Shown: positions 1 through 7,861, numbered from the stretch's first letter. The stretch: DNA of 22,136 bases from Gracilariopsis chorda (GCA_003194525.1 NBIV01000450.1:1-22136), one strand, 5' to 3'. A program made the numbers and translations. The notes: generated by a model not told the origin, from the letters alone.

Positions 1-367
1 TTAATGTACCGGATTCCTCGCATCAATGTAGATGCAAGGATGGAGGTCGATCAATCCCCATACGAGTAATCTCTCTCTCAAGCTTTCCTTTGACTCGTAT
101 GTTGGAGGGAATGTCGACTCTCCCTTGCCCAGTTCCGAGTTCCTTGAAAGTTGATCCACTGTGTCTTGCAGACATACCTTCAGTGGAGTTCTGAGCATGA
201 ACCCACCCCAACCGAGAGTACCTTTTTGACGTCATATGGTACTTCGGAATCGGGAATTCCTACGGTGGGTTGTACTTCAACTCCTTCGGATCAAAGGAAC
301 CGGGCTTCCTCAGCCGAGAACGGTTTAGTTTTGCTTGGCGCCCCGTCCGGCGGCGCCTCGCTTTCCG
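1..367 (-). pseudogene. Unit A: RT N-terminal fragment, cut by window edge
   Basis: This is the 5' part of the RT frame of the leftmost unit, continuing beyond position 1. It starts, by analogy with intact units, just after the frameshift site at 367-373. Compared with units C-E it has single-base losses in the G run near 266, the C run near 209 and the A run near 148, plus changes near 51 and 107. The frame is therefore broken several times within 300 bases. The density of homopolymer indels at the window edge suggests sequence error at least as much as decay. Confidence 0.8.
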
Positions 368-1230
368 TTTTTTGGCTTCGGCTTTCCTCTCGACTTCGTC
401 TTCCCCCCAGATTGTTGTTGGCTTTTAGGGGTTTTGGGTTTCCCTTTAGGGGTTTTTAGGGGTCCCTTGCCTCTGGGGGGTTTATGAGAATTCTTAAGAG
501 AACTAATGTCCTTCTTAAGTTGCTTCATCTCCTCCCGCAGCCGATCGACCCCCGCAGTTGCAGGAGCCTCCACTTCATCGGCCTCGGCGGCGGTTTTCTT
601 CAGGAGGTCAGCGTTCTTCTTCTCATTTTCCACGAAGTGTCGGAAAGAGCTCTTAAGTTCAGTCTGAAGCCGGCTTTTTCTCAAGTGAAGATTCGAGAAA
701 CTCCTTTATAGCGGTTGAGAACGGAGGTCACTTGCGGACTCTGCCATTTGTTTGGCAATGTGGTACGCATCGAATAGTGACTCCTCCAGCTTCTCCGTGG
801 CTTCAGTGAATAGGACTTTTCTCTCGTCAGCGAGGGCTTTTAGATCGGTAGCCCGGGCTTTGACGACAAGACTCAGCGTAGCAGTAACGAATGCATGCGC
901 AATGTCCTTGAACTTAGAGTCAAACTCATCAACCTGGGAACTCGGGAGTTGAGGCATTCGGGGCAAGACAATGGACTTTGGCACTGTCCCGTTGTCCTGA
1001 TGCTTCATAAGTTCATCCAGGATGATGCTTCTGCGAGCGATCTTCTCATCTACCTCAAGGATCTTCTTGCGATAAGGAGCGCAGACGCGATCCAAATGAG
1101 GCTTCACCACAGCATAGAGTTCATCGTCGGTATAATCCTTCTCCTCGTCGGCTGGAGATTGAAATGGATTTGCTTCGACTTCCTCTTCGGCTGGATGCTC
1201 GGCCATCTTTCGGGTGATGCGGCGAGACAT
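325..1230 (-). pseudogene. Unit A: ORF1 coiled-coil protein, frameshifted
   Basis: The start ATG at 1228-1230 and stop TAA at 325-327 match the intact ORF1. Two or three single-base insertions between about 675 and 740 (T and A runs, and a G near 736) split it into an N-terminal piece (about 740-1230) and a C-terminal piece (325-684). An extra A just upstream of the ATG opens a longer reading frame back to 1260, but the conserved start remains the ATG at 1230. Apart from the indels the protein matches the other units, so this is either a very recent break or sequencing error. Confidence 0.85.
337..373 (-). promoter_or_regulatory. Unit A: -1 ribosomal frameshift signal
   Basis: The heptamer A-AAA-AAC (minus strand, 367-373) is followed after 9 nt by the GGCGCC...GGCGCC stem-loop (337-357). 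It is identical to the signal described for unit C, even though the surrounding copy has many indels. Confidence 0.72.
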
Positions 1231-1732
1231 GGTGAAAAGAGACTTGATCGGCGACGGCAACTACCCCACGGCGATTAGGGGTTTTTTTCCTTTTTAGGGG
1301 GTTGAGGGTGTGCGGCGTCGCGCAGGGAGCATAAGGGGGAGAGAGAGACGGCTTAAGGACTTAGAGTCCTCGGAAAATGAGGGGGAGCAGCAGGGAAGGG
1401 GGGGGAAGAAGGGAAAGAGGGAAAGGTTGGCAGAGCGCTTTCGTCTTTACGACTCCTCAGTGCCTTGGTTGTTGGGGTGAGGAGGGAAGGAGATGGCCAG
1501 AGGGGAGTCTGGCACTCCTTATATATCCTCCAGATACCCTAGCACTGCTCTATCCTTTTCTACGCTGCATCCAGCAGTTTCTACGCAGGTTTCTACGGAG
1601 GGGGATCCAGGAGGATCCGTTACGTCTATCTGTAAACATCATGACCGTTTGTCACGTAACCACCACGTTATCGGCAACAATACCGTTACAAAAAGGCGTG
1701 TAGGCTGTGACAACTTGTCCGTTACGAAACTG
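1231..1732 (-). promoter_or_regulatory. Unit A: control region and leader
   Basis: This non-coding stretch between the unit B RT stop and the unit A ORF1 ATG has the same parts as unit C: TATA box at 1517-1525, hammerhead motif at 1429-1464, purine-rich run on the plus strand near 1391-1426 (C8 on the minus strand), and the telomere-like motif near 1276-1303. It carries one extra A close to the ORF1 ATG. Confidence 0.65.
1429..1464 (-). ncRNA. Unit A: hammerhead ribozyme motif (type I)
   Basis: All core elements are present and identical to unit C: stem I GGCA/UGCC, CUGAGGA, 3-bp stem II with GUAAA loop, GAAA, GCGC stem III loop, then U-C at the cleavage site. Confidence 0.8.
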
Positions 1733-3639
1733 TCATGACCGTTGAATCTGGGTGGCCCGTTTTTTGATTTTTCCAAAAAATCGTGCCAATACGACGTGTA
1801 TAATTGAATCTGACGGTTTCGGCGGGCCCGAGTGTTGGCCCTGTAGACGTTCCGCATTCCTGCACGGCCATGCGCACGCTGTTTAAAGTCTGCAGACTTT
1901 AAACAGGGTACCGCACTGATGACATGGCGGCTGACACTGTCGCCCTTCTTGAACAAGAGCGTACGTGGCCACTTCTCTCGAATTCCATGACGTGGCAGCT
2001 GAAACTCAATCCAGGCTTGGAACTGGCGCCAATACTTCTTCATCTGTGGATGGAATCTGCACTTCACGAGGGATCCTAGGTCAGGAGGCTCCCGTTCCGC
2101 GCGTTCGAGATACTTTGCCCTGTCACGGTAGCTTACATAATCCAGCGCAGCGCGTAGATACTTTCCAGTGTATCCTCGATGCGCCAACATTCTGAACAAG
2201 TGAGCCACCTTGGCCTTCCACGTGCGTTCATCGGTGGTGTTCCGTAAATAGCGAATCAGTTCGCCCTTAACTACACCGGTGAACGTGTGCGTGGGATGGT
2301 TGGACTTGCCATGGAGGTACAGGAACTTGGAGATAGGCTTAGTGTACACCTTAACGTCCAAGAGATTGTGGAAGAAGAATCTCCGCCCTTTGTATATCTC
2401 CAGGTCCAGATAGACTGCCTTCTTTTCACTGATATCCCATGTCATGCGTAGGTTCGAACATGTGTTCAGTCGTTGCATGAGCAGGTCGGCAGCCTCTCTG
2501 TTCCGCAGTATCACGAGAGCATCATCAATGTAGCGACGGTTGATGATGACACTGCTGACAAAGTCCTTGAAGATCCTTCGGAACTTATAGAACAGGTACA
2601 GATTGGCAAAGGCAGGAGCTACGGCTGTTCCTGTTGCTGTGCCAACCAACTGTCTATGTACCCCATGTCCATCAGTCACGTAGTTGTTGTACATGATGAA
2701 CTGTAGTACTCGACACCAGAAGCCATTGTCAGCCATGAAGATCTTAGGTTGCTCCTTGGTTAACAGTCGTATGGCGTCCTTGATGTCGATACTGGGGTAA
2801 CACCTCTCCACGTCATACGTTAAGAAAACGCAATCAGTAGGGAGGCGTATTTGTTCCAATTGCCGCACGGTCTGCCAGCTATTAACGGAAATAGCCGGTA
2901 TCTTGAGTACCAGTTCGTTGAGGATGGTACTCAATTTTCTAGACAAATCCGCAGTGATATATGAATGCGATGCGGTGATAGGTCTAGACTTGACCGTGGG
3001 CTTGTGGATCTTTGGCAGTACATAGAAGGGTGCTGGGTCTTTGGCTCCTTGTGCATAGTGGAGGATCTCGTCATTGAAATTGCGTCCTTTTTGACATACT
3101 TCGAGAACCACCAGGAGGTTACCGAGCAGGCTTCCAAGGGGGAAGGCACTGACTTCGGAGAATGCACCCTCGTGGATCTCCTTCTGCACAAGACCGTCGT
3201 AGAACTCTCGGCTCATAAGCGTGAGACCAAGGTTCTTGTCGGCTTCTTTGATGACCCAGTCCATCTTCTTAATGTACCGGATTCCTCGCATCAATGTAAG
3301 ATGCAAGGATGGAGGTCGATCAATCCCCATACGAGTAATCTCTCTCTCAAGCTTTCCTTTGACTCGTATGTTGGACGGAATGTCGACTCTCCCTTGCCCA
3401 GTTCCGAGTTCCTTGAAAAGTTGATCCACTGTGTCTTGCAGACATACCTTCAGTGGAGTTCTGAGCATGAACCCACCCCCAACCGAGAGTACCTTTTTGA
3501 CGTCATATGGTACTTCGGAATCGGGAATTCCTACGGGTGGGTTGTACTTCAACTCCTTCGGATCAAAGGAACCGGGCTTCCTCAGCCGAGAACGGTTTAG
3601 TTTTGCTTGGCGCCCCGTCCGGCGGCGCCTCGCTTTCCG
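1639..3639 (-). CDS. Unit B: Penelope-like reverse transcriptase, altered C-terminus
   Basis: The catalytic part is intact: LPKIHKP, motif A with FLTYDVERCYPS, motif B GTATGTAVAPAFANL, YIDD (followed by Ala), and the HP/KGE thumb motifs. Near 1760-1785 the T and A runs each carry one extra base. The last residues are therefore read in another frame and the protein runs about 32 residues longer, ending at 1639 instead of near 1733. The change lies beyond the RT and thumb motifs, so catalysis might survive if it is real. The frame is entered from ORF1 at the slippery site 3639-3645. The first TTG is at 3552, and no AUG lies upstream of residue 29 counted from it. Confidence 0.85.
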   Translation of the reverse strand, partial: RKARRRRTGRQAKLNRSRLRKPGSFDPKELKYNPPVGIPDSEVPYDVKKVLSVGGGFMLRTPLKVCLQDTVDQLFKELGTGQGRVDIPSNIRVKGKLEREITRMGIDRPPSLHLTLMRGIRYIKKMDWVIKEADKNLGLTLMSREFYDGLVQKEIHEGAFSEVSAFPLGSLLGNLLVVLEVCQKGRNFNDEILHYAQGAKDPAPFYVLPKIHKPTVKSRPITASHSYITADLSRKLSTILNELVLKIPAISVNSWQTVRQLEQIRLPTDCVFLTYDVERCYPSIDIKDAIRLLTKEQPKIFMADNGFWCRVLQFIMYNNYVTDGHGVHRQLVGTATGTAVAPAFANLYLFYKFRRIFKDFVSSVIINRRYIDDALVILRNREAADLLMQRLNTCSNLRMTWDISEKKAVYLDLEIYKGRRFFFHNLLDVKVYTKPISKFLYLHGKSNHPTHTFTGVVKGELIRYLRNTTDERTWKAKVAHLFRMLAHRGYTGKYLRAALDYVSYRDRAKYLERAEREPPDLGSLVKCRFHPQMKKYWRQFQAWIEFQLPRHGIREKWPRTLLFKKGDSVSRHVISAVPCLKSADFKQRAHGRAGMRNVYRANTRARRNRQIQLYTSYWHDFLEKSKNGPPRFNGHDSFVTDKLSQPTRLFVTVLLPITWWLRDKRS
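1879..1906. repeat. Unit B: 28-bp perfect palindrome
   Basis: CTGTTTAAAGTCTG followed by its exact reverse complement, inside the RT C-terminal coding region. See unit C. Confidence 0.9.
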
Positions 3640-4497
3640 TTTTTTGGCTTCGGCTTTCCTCTCGACTTCGTCTTCCCCCAGATTGTTGTTGGCTTTTAGG
3701 GGTTTTGGGTTTCCCTTTAGGGGTTTTTAGGGGTCCCTTGCCTCTGGGGGGTTTATGAGAATTCTTAAGAGAACTAATGTCCTTCTTAAGTTGCTTCATC
3801 TCCTCCCGCAGCCGATCGACCCCGCAGTTGCAGGAGCCTCCACTTCGTCGGCCTCGGCGGCGGTTTTCTTCAGGAGGTCAGCGTTCTTCTTCTCATTTTC
3901 CACGAAGTGTCGGAAAGAGCTCTTAAGTTCAGTCTGAAGCCGGCTTTTCTCAAGTGAAGATTCGAGAAACTCCTTATAGCGGTTGAGAACGGAGGTCACT
4001 TGCGACTCTGCCATTTGTTTGGCAATGTGGTACGCATCGAATAGTGACTCCTCCAGCTTCTCCGTGGCTTCAGTGAATAGGACTTTTCTCTCGTCAGCGA
4101 GGGCTTTTAGATCGGTAGCCCGGGCTTTGACGACAAGACTCAGCGTAGCAGTAACGAATGCATGCGCAATGTCCTTGAACTTAGAGTCAAACTCATCAAC
4201 CTGGGAACTCGGGAGTTGAGGCATTCGGGGCAAGACAATGGACTTTGGCACTGTCCCGTTGTCCTGATGCTTCATAAGTTCATCCAGGATGATGCTTCTG
4301 CGAGCGATCTTCTCATCTACCTCAAGGATCTTCTTGCGATAAGGAGCGCAGACGCGATCCAAATGAGGCTTCACCACAGCATAGAGTTCATCGTCGGTAT
4401 AATCCTTCTCCTCGTCGGCTGGAGATTGAAATGGATTTGCTTCGACTTCCTCTTCGGCTGGATGCTCGGCCATCTTTCGGGTGATGCGGCGAGACAT
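3597..4497 (-). pseudogene. Unit B: ORF1 coiled-coil protein, frameshifted in two C runs
   Basis: The ATG at 4495-4497 opens an ORF that matches the intact protein for about 225 residues. One C is then missing from a C5 run near 3820 (plus strand), giving premature termination at 3796 (233 aa). A second C is missing from a C6 run near 3675. The conserved stop is at 3597-3599. The frameshift signal at 3609-3645 is untouched, but ribosomes reading from this ATG would not reach it in the right frame. Both defects are one-base homopolymer losses, so sequencing error is a fair alternative. Confidence 0.85.
3609..3645 (-). promoter_or_regulatory. Unit B: -1 ribosomal frameshift signal
   Basis: A-AAA-AAC at 3639-3645 (minus strand), 9-nt spacer, GGCGCC/GGCGCC stem-loop at 3609-3629. 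Identical to unit C. Confidence 0.72.
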
Positions 4498-4997
4498 GGT
4501 GAAAGAGACTTGATCGGCGACGGCAACTACCCCACGGCGATTAGGGGTTTTTTCCTTTTTAGGGGGTTGAGGGTGTGCGGCGTCGCGCAGGGAGCATAAG
4601 GGGGAGAGAGAGACGGCTTAAGGACTTAGAGTCCTCGGAAAATGAGGGGGAGCAGCAGGGAAGGGGGGGGAAGAAGGGAAAGAGGGAAAGGTTGGCAGAG
4701 CGCTTTCGTCTTTACGACTCCTCAGTGCCTTGGTTGTTGGGGTGAGGAGGGAAGGAGATGGCCAGAGGGGAGTCTGGCACTCCTTATATATCCTCCAGAT
4801 ACCCTAGCACTGCTCTATCCTTTTCTACGCTGCATCCAGCAGTTTCTACGCAGGTTTCTACGGAGGGGGATCCAGGAGGATCCGTTACGTCTATCTGTAA
4901 ACATCATGACCGTTTGTCACGTAACCACCACGTTATCGGCAACAATACCGTTACAAAAAGGCGTGTAGGCTGTGACAACTTGTCCGTTACGAAACTG
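4498..4997 (-). promoter_or_regulatory. Unit B: control region and leader
   Basis: This spacer between the unit C RT stop and the unit B ORF1 ATG contains three CGTAGAAA copies (4822-4829, 4843-4850, 4855-4862), a TATA box (4782-4790), the hammerhead (4694-4729), an AGGACT-TAG-AGTCCT hairpin (4621-4635), a 12-codon uORF (4559-4597) and telomere-like TTAGGGG and TTTTTAGGGGG motifs (4540-4566). The ORF1 ATG has an A at -3. No gene is seen on either strand. Confidence 0.65.
4694..4729 (-). ncRNA. Unit B: hammerhead ribozyme motif (type I)
   Basis: CUGAGGA at 4719-4725, stem II 4716-4718 with 4708-4710, GAAA at 4704-4707, GCGC at 4700-4703, U-C at 4699-4698 and stem I strands 4726-4729 with 4694-4697. 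Identical to unit C. Confidence 0.8.
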
Positions 4998-6902
4998 TCA
5001 TGACCGTTGAATCTGGGTGGCCCGTTTTTGATTTTTCCAAAAATCGTGCCAATACGACGTGTATAATTGAATCTGACGGTTTCGGCGGGCCCGAGTGTTG
5101 GCCCTGTAGACGTTCCGCATTCCTGCACGGCCATGCGCACGCTGTTTAAAGTCTGCAGACTTTAAACAGGGTACCGCACTGATGACATGGCGGCTGACAC
5201 TGTCGCCCTTCTTGAACAAGAGCGTACGTGGCCACTTCTCTCGAATTCCATGACGTGGCAGCTGAAACTCAATCCAGGCTTGGAACTGGCGCCAATACTT
5301 CTTCATCTGTGGATGGAATCTGCACTTCACGAGGGATCCTAGGTCAGGAGGCTCCCGTTCCGCGCGTTCGAGATACTTTGCCCTGTCACGGTAGCTTACA
5401 TAATCCAGCGCAGCGCGTAGATACTTTCCAGTGTATCCTCGATGCGCCAACATTCTGAACAAGTGAGCCACCTTGGCCTTCCACGTGCGTTCATCGGTGG
5501 TGTTCCGTAAATAGCGAATCAGTTCGCCCTTAACTACACCGGTGAACGTGTGCGTGGGATGGTTGGACTTGCCATGGAGGTACAGGAACTTGGAGATAGG
5601 CTTAGTGTACACCTTAACGTCCAAGAGATTGTGGAAGAAGAATCTCCGCCCTTTGTATATCTCCAGGTCCAGATAGACTGCCTTCTTTTCACTGATATCC
5701 CATGTCATGCGTAGGTTCGAACATGTGTTCAGTCGTTGCATGAGCAGGTCGGCAGCCTCTCTGTTCCGCAGTATCACGAGACCATCATCAATGTAGCGAC
5801 GGTTGATGATGACACTGCTGACAAAGTCCTTGAAGATCCTTCGGAACTTATAGAACAGGTACAGATTGGCAAAGGCAGGAGCTACGGCTGTTCCTGTTGC
5901 TGTGCCAACCAACTGTCTATGTACCCCATGTCCATCAGTCACGTAGTTGTTGTACATGATGAACTGTAGTACTCGACACCAGAAGCCATTGTCAGCCATG
6001 AAGATCTTAGGTTGCTCCTTGGTTAACAGTCGTATGGCGTCCTTGATGTCGATACTGGGGTAACACCTCTCCACGTCATACGTTAAGAAAACGCAATCAG
6101 TAGGGAGGCGTATTTGTTCCAATTGCCGCACGGTCTGCCAGCTATTAACGGAAATAGCCGGTATCTTGAGTACCAGTTCGTTGAGGATGGTACTCAATTT
6201 TCTAGACAAATCCGCAGTGATATATGAATGCGATGCGGTGATAGGTCTAGACTTGACCGTGGGCTTGTGGATCTTTGGCAGTACATAGAAGGGTGCTGGG
6301 TCTTTGGCTCCTTGTGCATAGTGGAGGATCTCGTCATTGAAATTGCGTCCTTTTTGACATACTTCGAGAACCACCAGGAGGTTACCGAGCAGGCTTCCAA
6401 GGGGGAAGGCACTGACTTCGGAGAATGCACCCTCGTGGATCTCCTTCTGCACAAGACCGTCGTAGAACTCTCGGCTCATAAGCGTGAGACCAAGGTTCTT
6501 GTCGGCTTCTTTGATGACCCAGTCCATCTTCTTAATGTACCGGATTCCTCGCATCAATGTAAGATGCAAGGATGGAGGTCGATCAATCCCCATACGAGTA
6601 ATCTCTCTCTCAAGCTTTCCTTTGACTCGTATGTTGGACGGAATGTCGACTCTCCCTTGCCCAGTTCCGAGTTCCTTGAAAAGTTGATCCACTGTGTCTT
6701 GCAGACATACCTTCAGTGGAGTTCTGAGCATGAACCCACCCCCAACCGAGAGTACCTTTTTGACGTCATATGGTACTTCGGAATCGGGAATTCCTACGGG
6801 TGGGTTGTACTTCAACTCCTTCGGATCAAAGGAACCGGGCTTCCTCAGCCGAGAACGGTTTAGTTTTGCTTGGCGCCCCGTCCGGCGGCGCCTCGCTTTC
6901 CG
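4998..6902 (-). CDS. Unit C: Penelope-like reverse transcriptase (ORF2, read by -1 frameshift)
   Basis: RNA-directed DNA polymerase that would copy the element RNA at a chromosomal 3' end. Numbering from the first TTG (6815, 605 codons): an N-terminal PLE-like segment with DWVIKEADKNLG (98-109); LPKIHKP (179-185) and RPI (190-192); motif A FLTYDVERCYPS with D247; motif B GTATGTAVAPAFANL (304-318); motif C YIDD (341-344), here followed by Gly; LDLE (382-385); motif E and thumb with KSNHPTH (416-422) and KGELIRYLR (429-437). The basic C-terminal tail has no GIY-YIG motifs. No AUG occurs before residue 29, but the frame is open back to 6959, overlapping the ORF1 end by about 100 nt. I therefore place the start at the frameshift site 6902-6908, giving 634 RT-frame residues fused to ORF1 residues 1-287. 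Retron and group II intron RTs fit less well, because LPKIHKP and the KSNHPTH/KGE pattern are PLE traits. Confidence 0.9.
   Translation of the reverse strand, partial: RKARRRRTGRQAKLNRSRLRKPGSFDPKELKYNPPVGIPDSEVPYDVKKVLSVGGGFMLRTPLKVCLQDTVDQLFKELGTGQGRVDIPSNIRVKGKLEREITRMGIDRPPSLHLTLMRGIRYIKKMDWVIKEADKNLGLTLMSREFYDGLVQKEIHEGAFSEVSAFPLGSLLGNLLVVLEVCQKGRNFNDEILHYAQGAKDPAPFYVLPKIHKPTVKSRPITASHSYITADLSRKLSTILNELVLKIPAISVNSWQTVRQLEQIRLPTDCVFLTYDVERCYPSIDIKDAIRLLTKEQPKIFMADNGFWCRVLQFIMYNNYVTDGHGVHRQLVGTATGTAVAPAFANLYLFYKFRRIFKDFVSSVIINRRYIDDGLVILRNREAADLLMQRLNTCSNLRMTWDISEKKAVYLDLEIYKGRRFFFHNLLDVKVYTKPISKFLYLHGKSNHPTHTFTGVVKGELIRYLRNTTDERTWKAKVAHLFRMLAHRGYTGKYLRAALDYVSYRDRAKYLERAEREPPDLGSLVKCRFHPQMKKYWRQFQAWIEFQLPRHGIREKWPRTLLFKKGDSVSRHVISAVPCLKSADFKQRAHGRAGMRNVYRANTRARRNRQIQLYTSYWHDFWKNQKRATQIQRS
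5142..5169. repeat. Unit C: 28-bp perfect palindrome
   Basis: CTGTTTAAAGTCTG is followed directly by its exact reverse complement, with PstI-type CTGCAG at the centre. It lies in the RT coding region, encoding residues around 549-559 in the C-terminal tail. In RNA it could form a 12-bp stem with a UGCA loop or pair between molecules. A perfect palindrome this long is not expected in coding sequence by chance. Its role is unknown. Confidence 0.95.
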
Positions 6903-7762
6903 TTTTTTGGCTTCGGCTTTCCTCTCGACTTCGTCTTCCCCCCAGATTGTTGTTGGCTTTTAGGGGTTTTGGGTTTCCCTTTAGGGGTTTTTAGGGGTCC
7001 CTTGCCTCTGGGGGGTTTATGAGAATTCTTAAGAGAACTAATGTCCTTCTTAAGTTGCTTCATCTCCTCCCGCAGCCGATCGACCCCCGCAGTTGCAGGA
7101 GCCTCCACTTCGTCGGCCTCGGCGGCGGTTTTCTTCAGGAGGTCAGCGTTCTTCTTCTCATTTTCCACGAAGTGTCGGAAAGAGCTCTTAAGTTCAGTCT
7201 GAAGCCGGCTTTTCTCAAGTGAAGATTCGAGAAACTCCTTATAGCGGTTGAGAACGGAGGTCACTTGCGACTCTGCCATTTGTTTGGCAATGTGGTACGC
7301 ATCGAATAGTGACTCCTCCAGCTTCTCCGTGGCTTCAGTGAATAGGACTTTTCTCTCGTCAGCGAGGGCTTTTAGATCGGTAGCCCGGGCTTTGACGACA
7401 AGACTCAGCGTAGCAGTAACGAATGCATGCGCAATGTCCTTGAACTTAGAGTCAAACTCATCAACCTGGGAACTCGGGAGTTGAGGCATTCGGGGCAAGA
7501 CAATGGACTTTGGCACTGTCCCGTTGTCCTGATGCTTCATAAGTTCATCCAGGATGATGCTTCTGCGAGCGATCTTCTCATCTACCTCAAGGATCTTCTT
7601 GCGATAAGGAGCGCAGACGCGATCCAAATGAGGCTTCACCACAGCATAGAGTTCATCGTCGGTATAATCCTTCTCCTCGTCGGCTGGAGATTGAAATGGA
7701 TTTGCTTCGACTTCCTCTTCGGCTGGATGCTCGGCCATCTTTCGGGTGATGCGGCGAGACAT
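6860..7762 (-). CDS. Unit C: ORF1, coiled-coil protein with basic tail (Gag-like role inferred)
   Basis: The protein is 300 aa. It starts at the ATG at 7760-7762 with A at -3 and ends with TAA at 6860-6862. Residues 1-35 are acidic and proline-containing. Helical, charged segments at about 40-75 and 105-240 read as coiled coil. Residues 245-300 are a low-complexity Lys/Pro/Gly/Arg tail with repeats such as KTPKGKPKTPK, typical of nucleic-acid binding. No zinc knuckle, RRM, GIY-YIG or membrane segment is seen. Position before the RT and coiled coil plus basic tail suggest an RNA-binding, multimerising partner of the RT, as for ORF1 proteins of other retroelements. I do not recognise a named family. 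The tail codons include CCCCTAAAA telomere-like repeats and end in the frameshift signal that leads into the RT. Confidence 0.88.
   Translation of the reverse strand: MSRRITRKMAEHPAEEEVEANPFQSPADEEKDYTDDELYAVVKPHLDRVCAPYRKKILEVDEKIARRSIILDELMKHQDNGTVPKSIVLPRMPQLPSSQVDEFDSKFKDIAHAFVTATLSLVVKARATDLKALADERKVLFTEATEKLEESLFDAYHIAKQMAESQVTSVLNRYKEFLESSLEKSRLQTELKSSFRHFVENEKKNADLLKKTAAEADEVEAPATAGVDRLREEMKQLKKDISSLKNSHKPPRGKGPLKTPKGKPKTPKSQQQSGGKTKSRGKPKPKNGKRGAAGRGAKQN
6872..6908 (-). promoter_or_regulatory. Unit C: -1 ribosomal frameshift signal
   Basis: Reading the minus strand in the ORF1 frame, codons CCA AAA AAC contain the canonical slippery heptamer A-AAA-AAC (6908-6902). A 9-nt spacer (6901-6893) leads to a 6-bp GC-only stem GGCGCC/GGCGCC (6892-6887 with 6877-6872) with a 9-nt loop. 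The loop GCCG could also pair with CGGC downstream of the ORF1 stop to make a pseudoknot. A -1 slip enters exactly the RT frame, which stays open to 4998, giving a fusion of 287 + 634 = 921 aa. Heptamer and stem are unchanged in all seven copies, while other homopolymers vary. The function is inferred. Confidence 0.78.
6957..6998 (+). repeat. Unit C: telomere-like TTTTAGGGG repeats inside ORF1
   Basis: On the plus strand three close copies of T(3-5)AGGGG occur here, separated by TTTTGGGTTTCCC. They encode the Lys-Thr-Pro repeats of the ORF1 tail on the other strand. They resemble TTTAGGG/TTTTAGGG-type telomeric units but are degenerate. The same motif is present in every unit. Confidence 0.5.
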
Positions 7763-7822
7763 GGTGAAAGAGACTTGATCGGCGACGGCAACTACCCACG
7801 GCGATTAGGGGTTTTTTCCTTT

Positions 7823-7861
7823 TTAGGGGGTTGAGGGTGTGCGGCGTCGCGCAGGGAGCAT
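7823..7861 (-). CDS. Unit C: 12-codon upstream ORF in the ORF1 leader
   Basis: ATG (7861-7859) opens 12 codons reading MLPARRRTPSTP and stops at TAA (7825-7823), 60 nt before the ORF1 ATG. The stop lies within the telomere-like CCCCCTAA. It is the only ATG between the hammerhead cleavage site and ORF1. Any effect on ORF1 translation is inferred, and no peptide function is claimed. Confidence 0.35.
   Translation of the reverse strand: MLPARRRTPSTP

Noticed and set aside
4498..4997. Long terminal repeat of an LTR retrotransposon
   Set aside because: It occurs once between units, with no TG...CA ends, primer-binding site, protease, RNase H or integrase. It is better seen as a PLE control region.
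5179..5185. CTGATGA on the plus strand as a second hammerhead core
   Set aside because: No GAAA, stem II or closing stem follows. It lies in RT coding sequence and encodes conserved residues on the other strand.
4998..6815. Retron, group II intron or diversity-generating RT
   Set aside because: LPKIHKP, DVERCYPS, GTATGTAVAPAFANL, YIDD and the KSNHPTH/KGE thumb fit Penelope-like RTs. No intron or msr/msd structure is present.
6228..6863. 211-codon plus-strand ORF (also at 2965, 9491, 12755) and other plus-strand ORFs of 67-145 codons
   Set aside because: They lie antisense to the RT or ORF1, recur only because the unit repeats, and show no recognisable domain. They are treated as shadows.
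6957..6998. True telomere repeat tract
   Set aside because: Only three degenerate copies, inside the ORF1 coding frame, so it is reported only as telomere-like.
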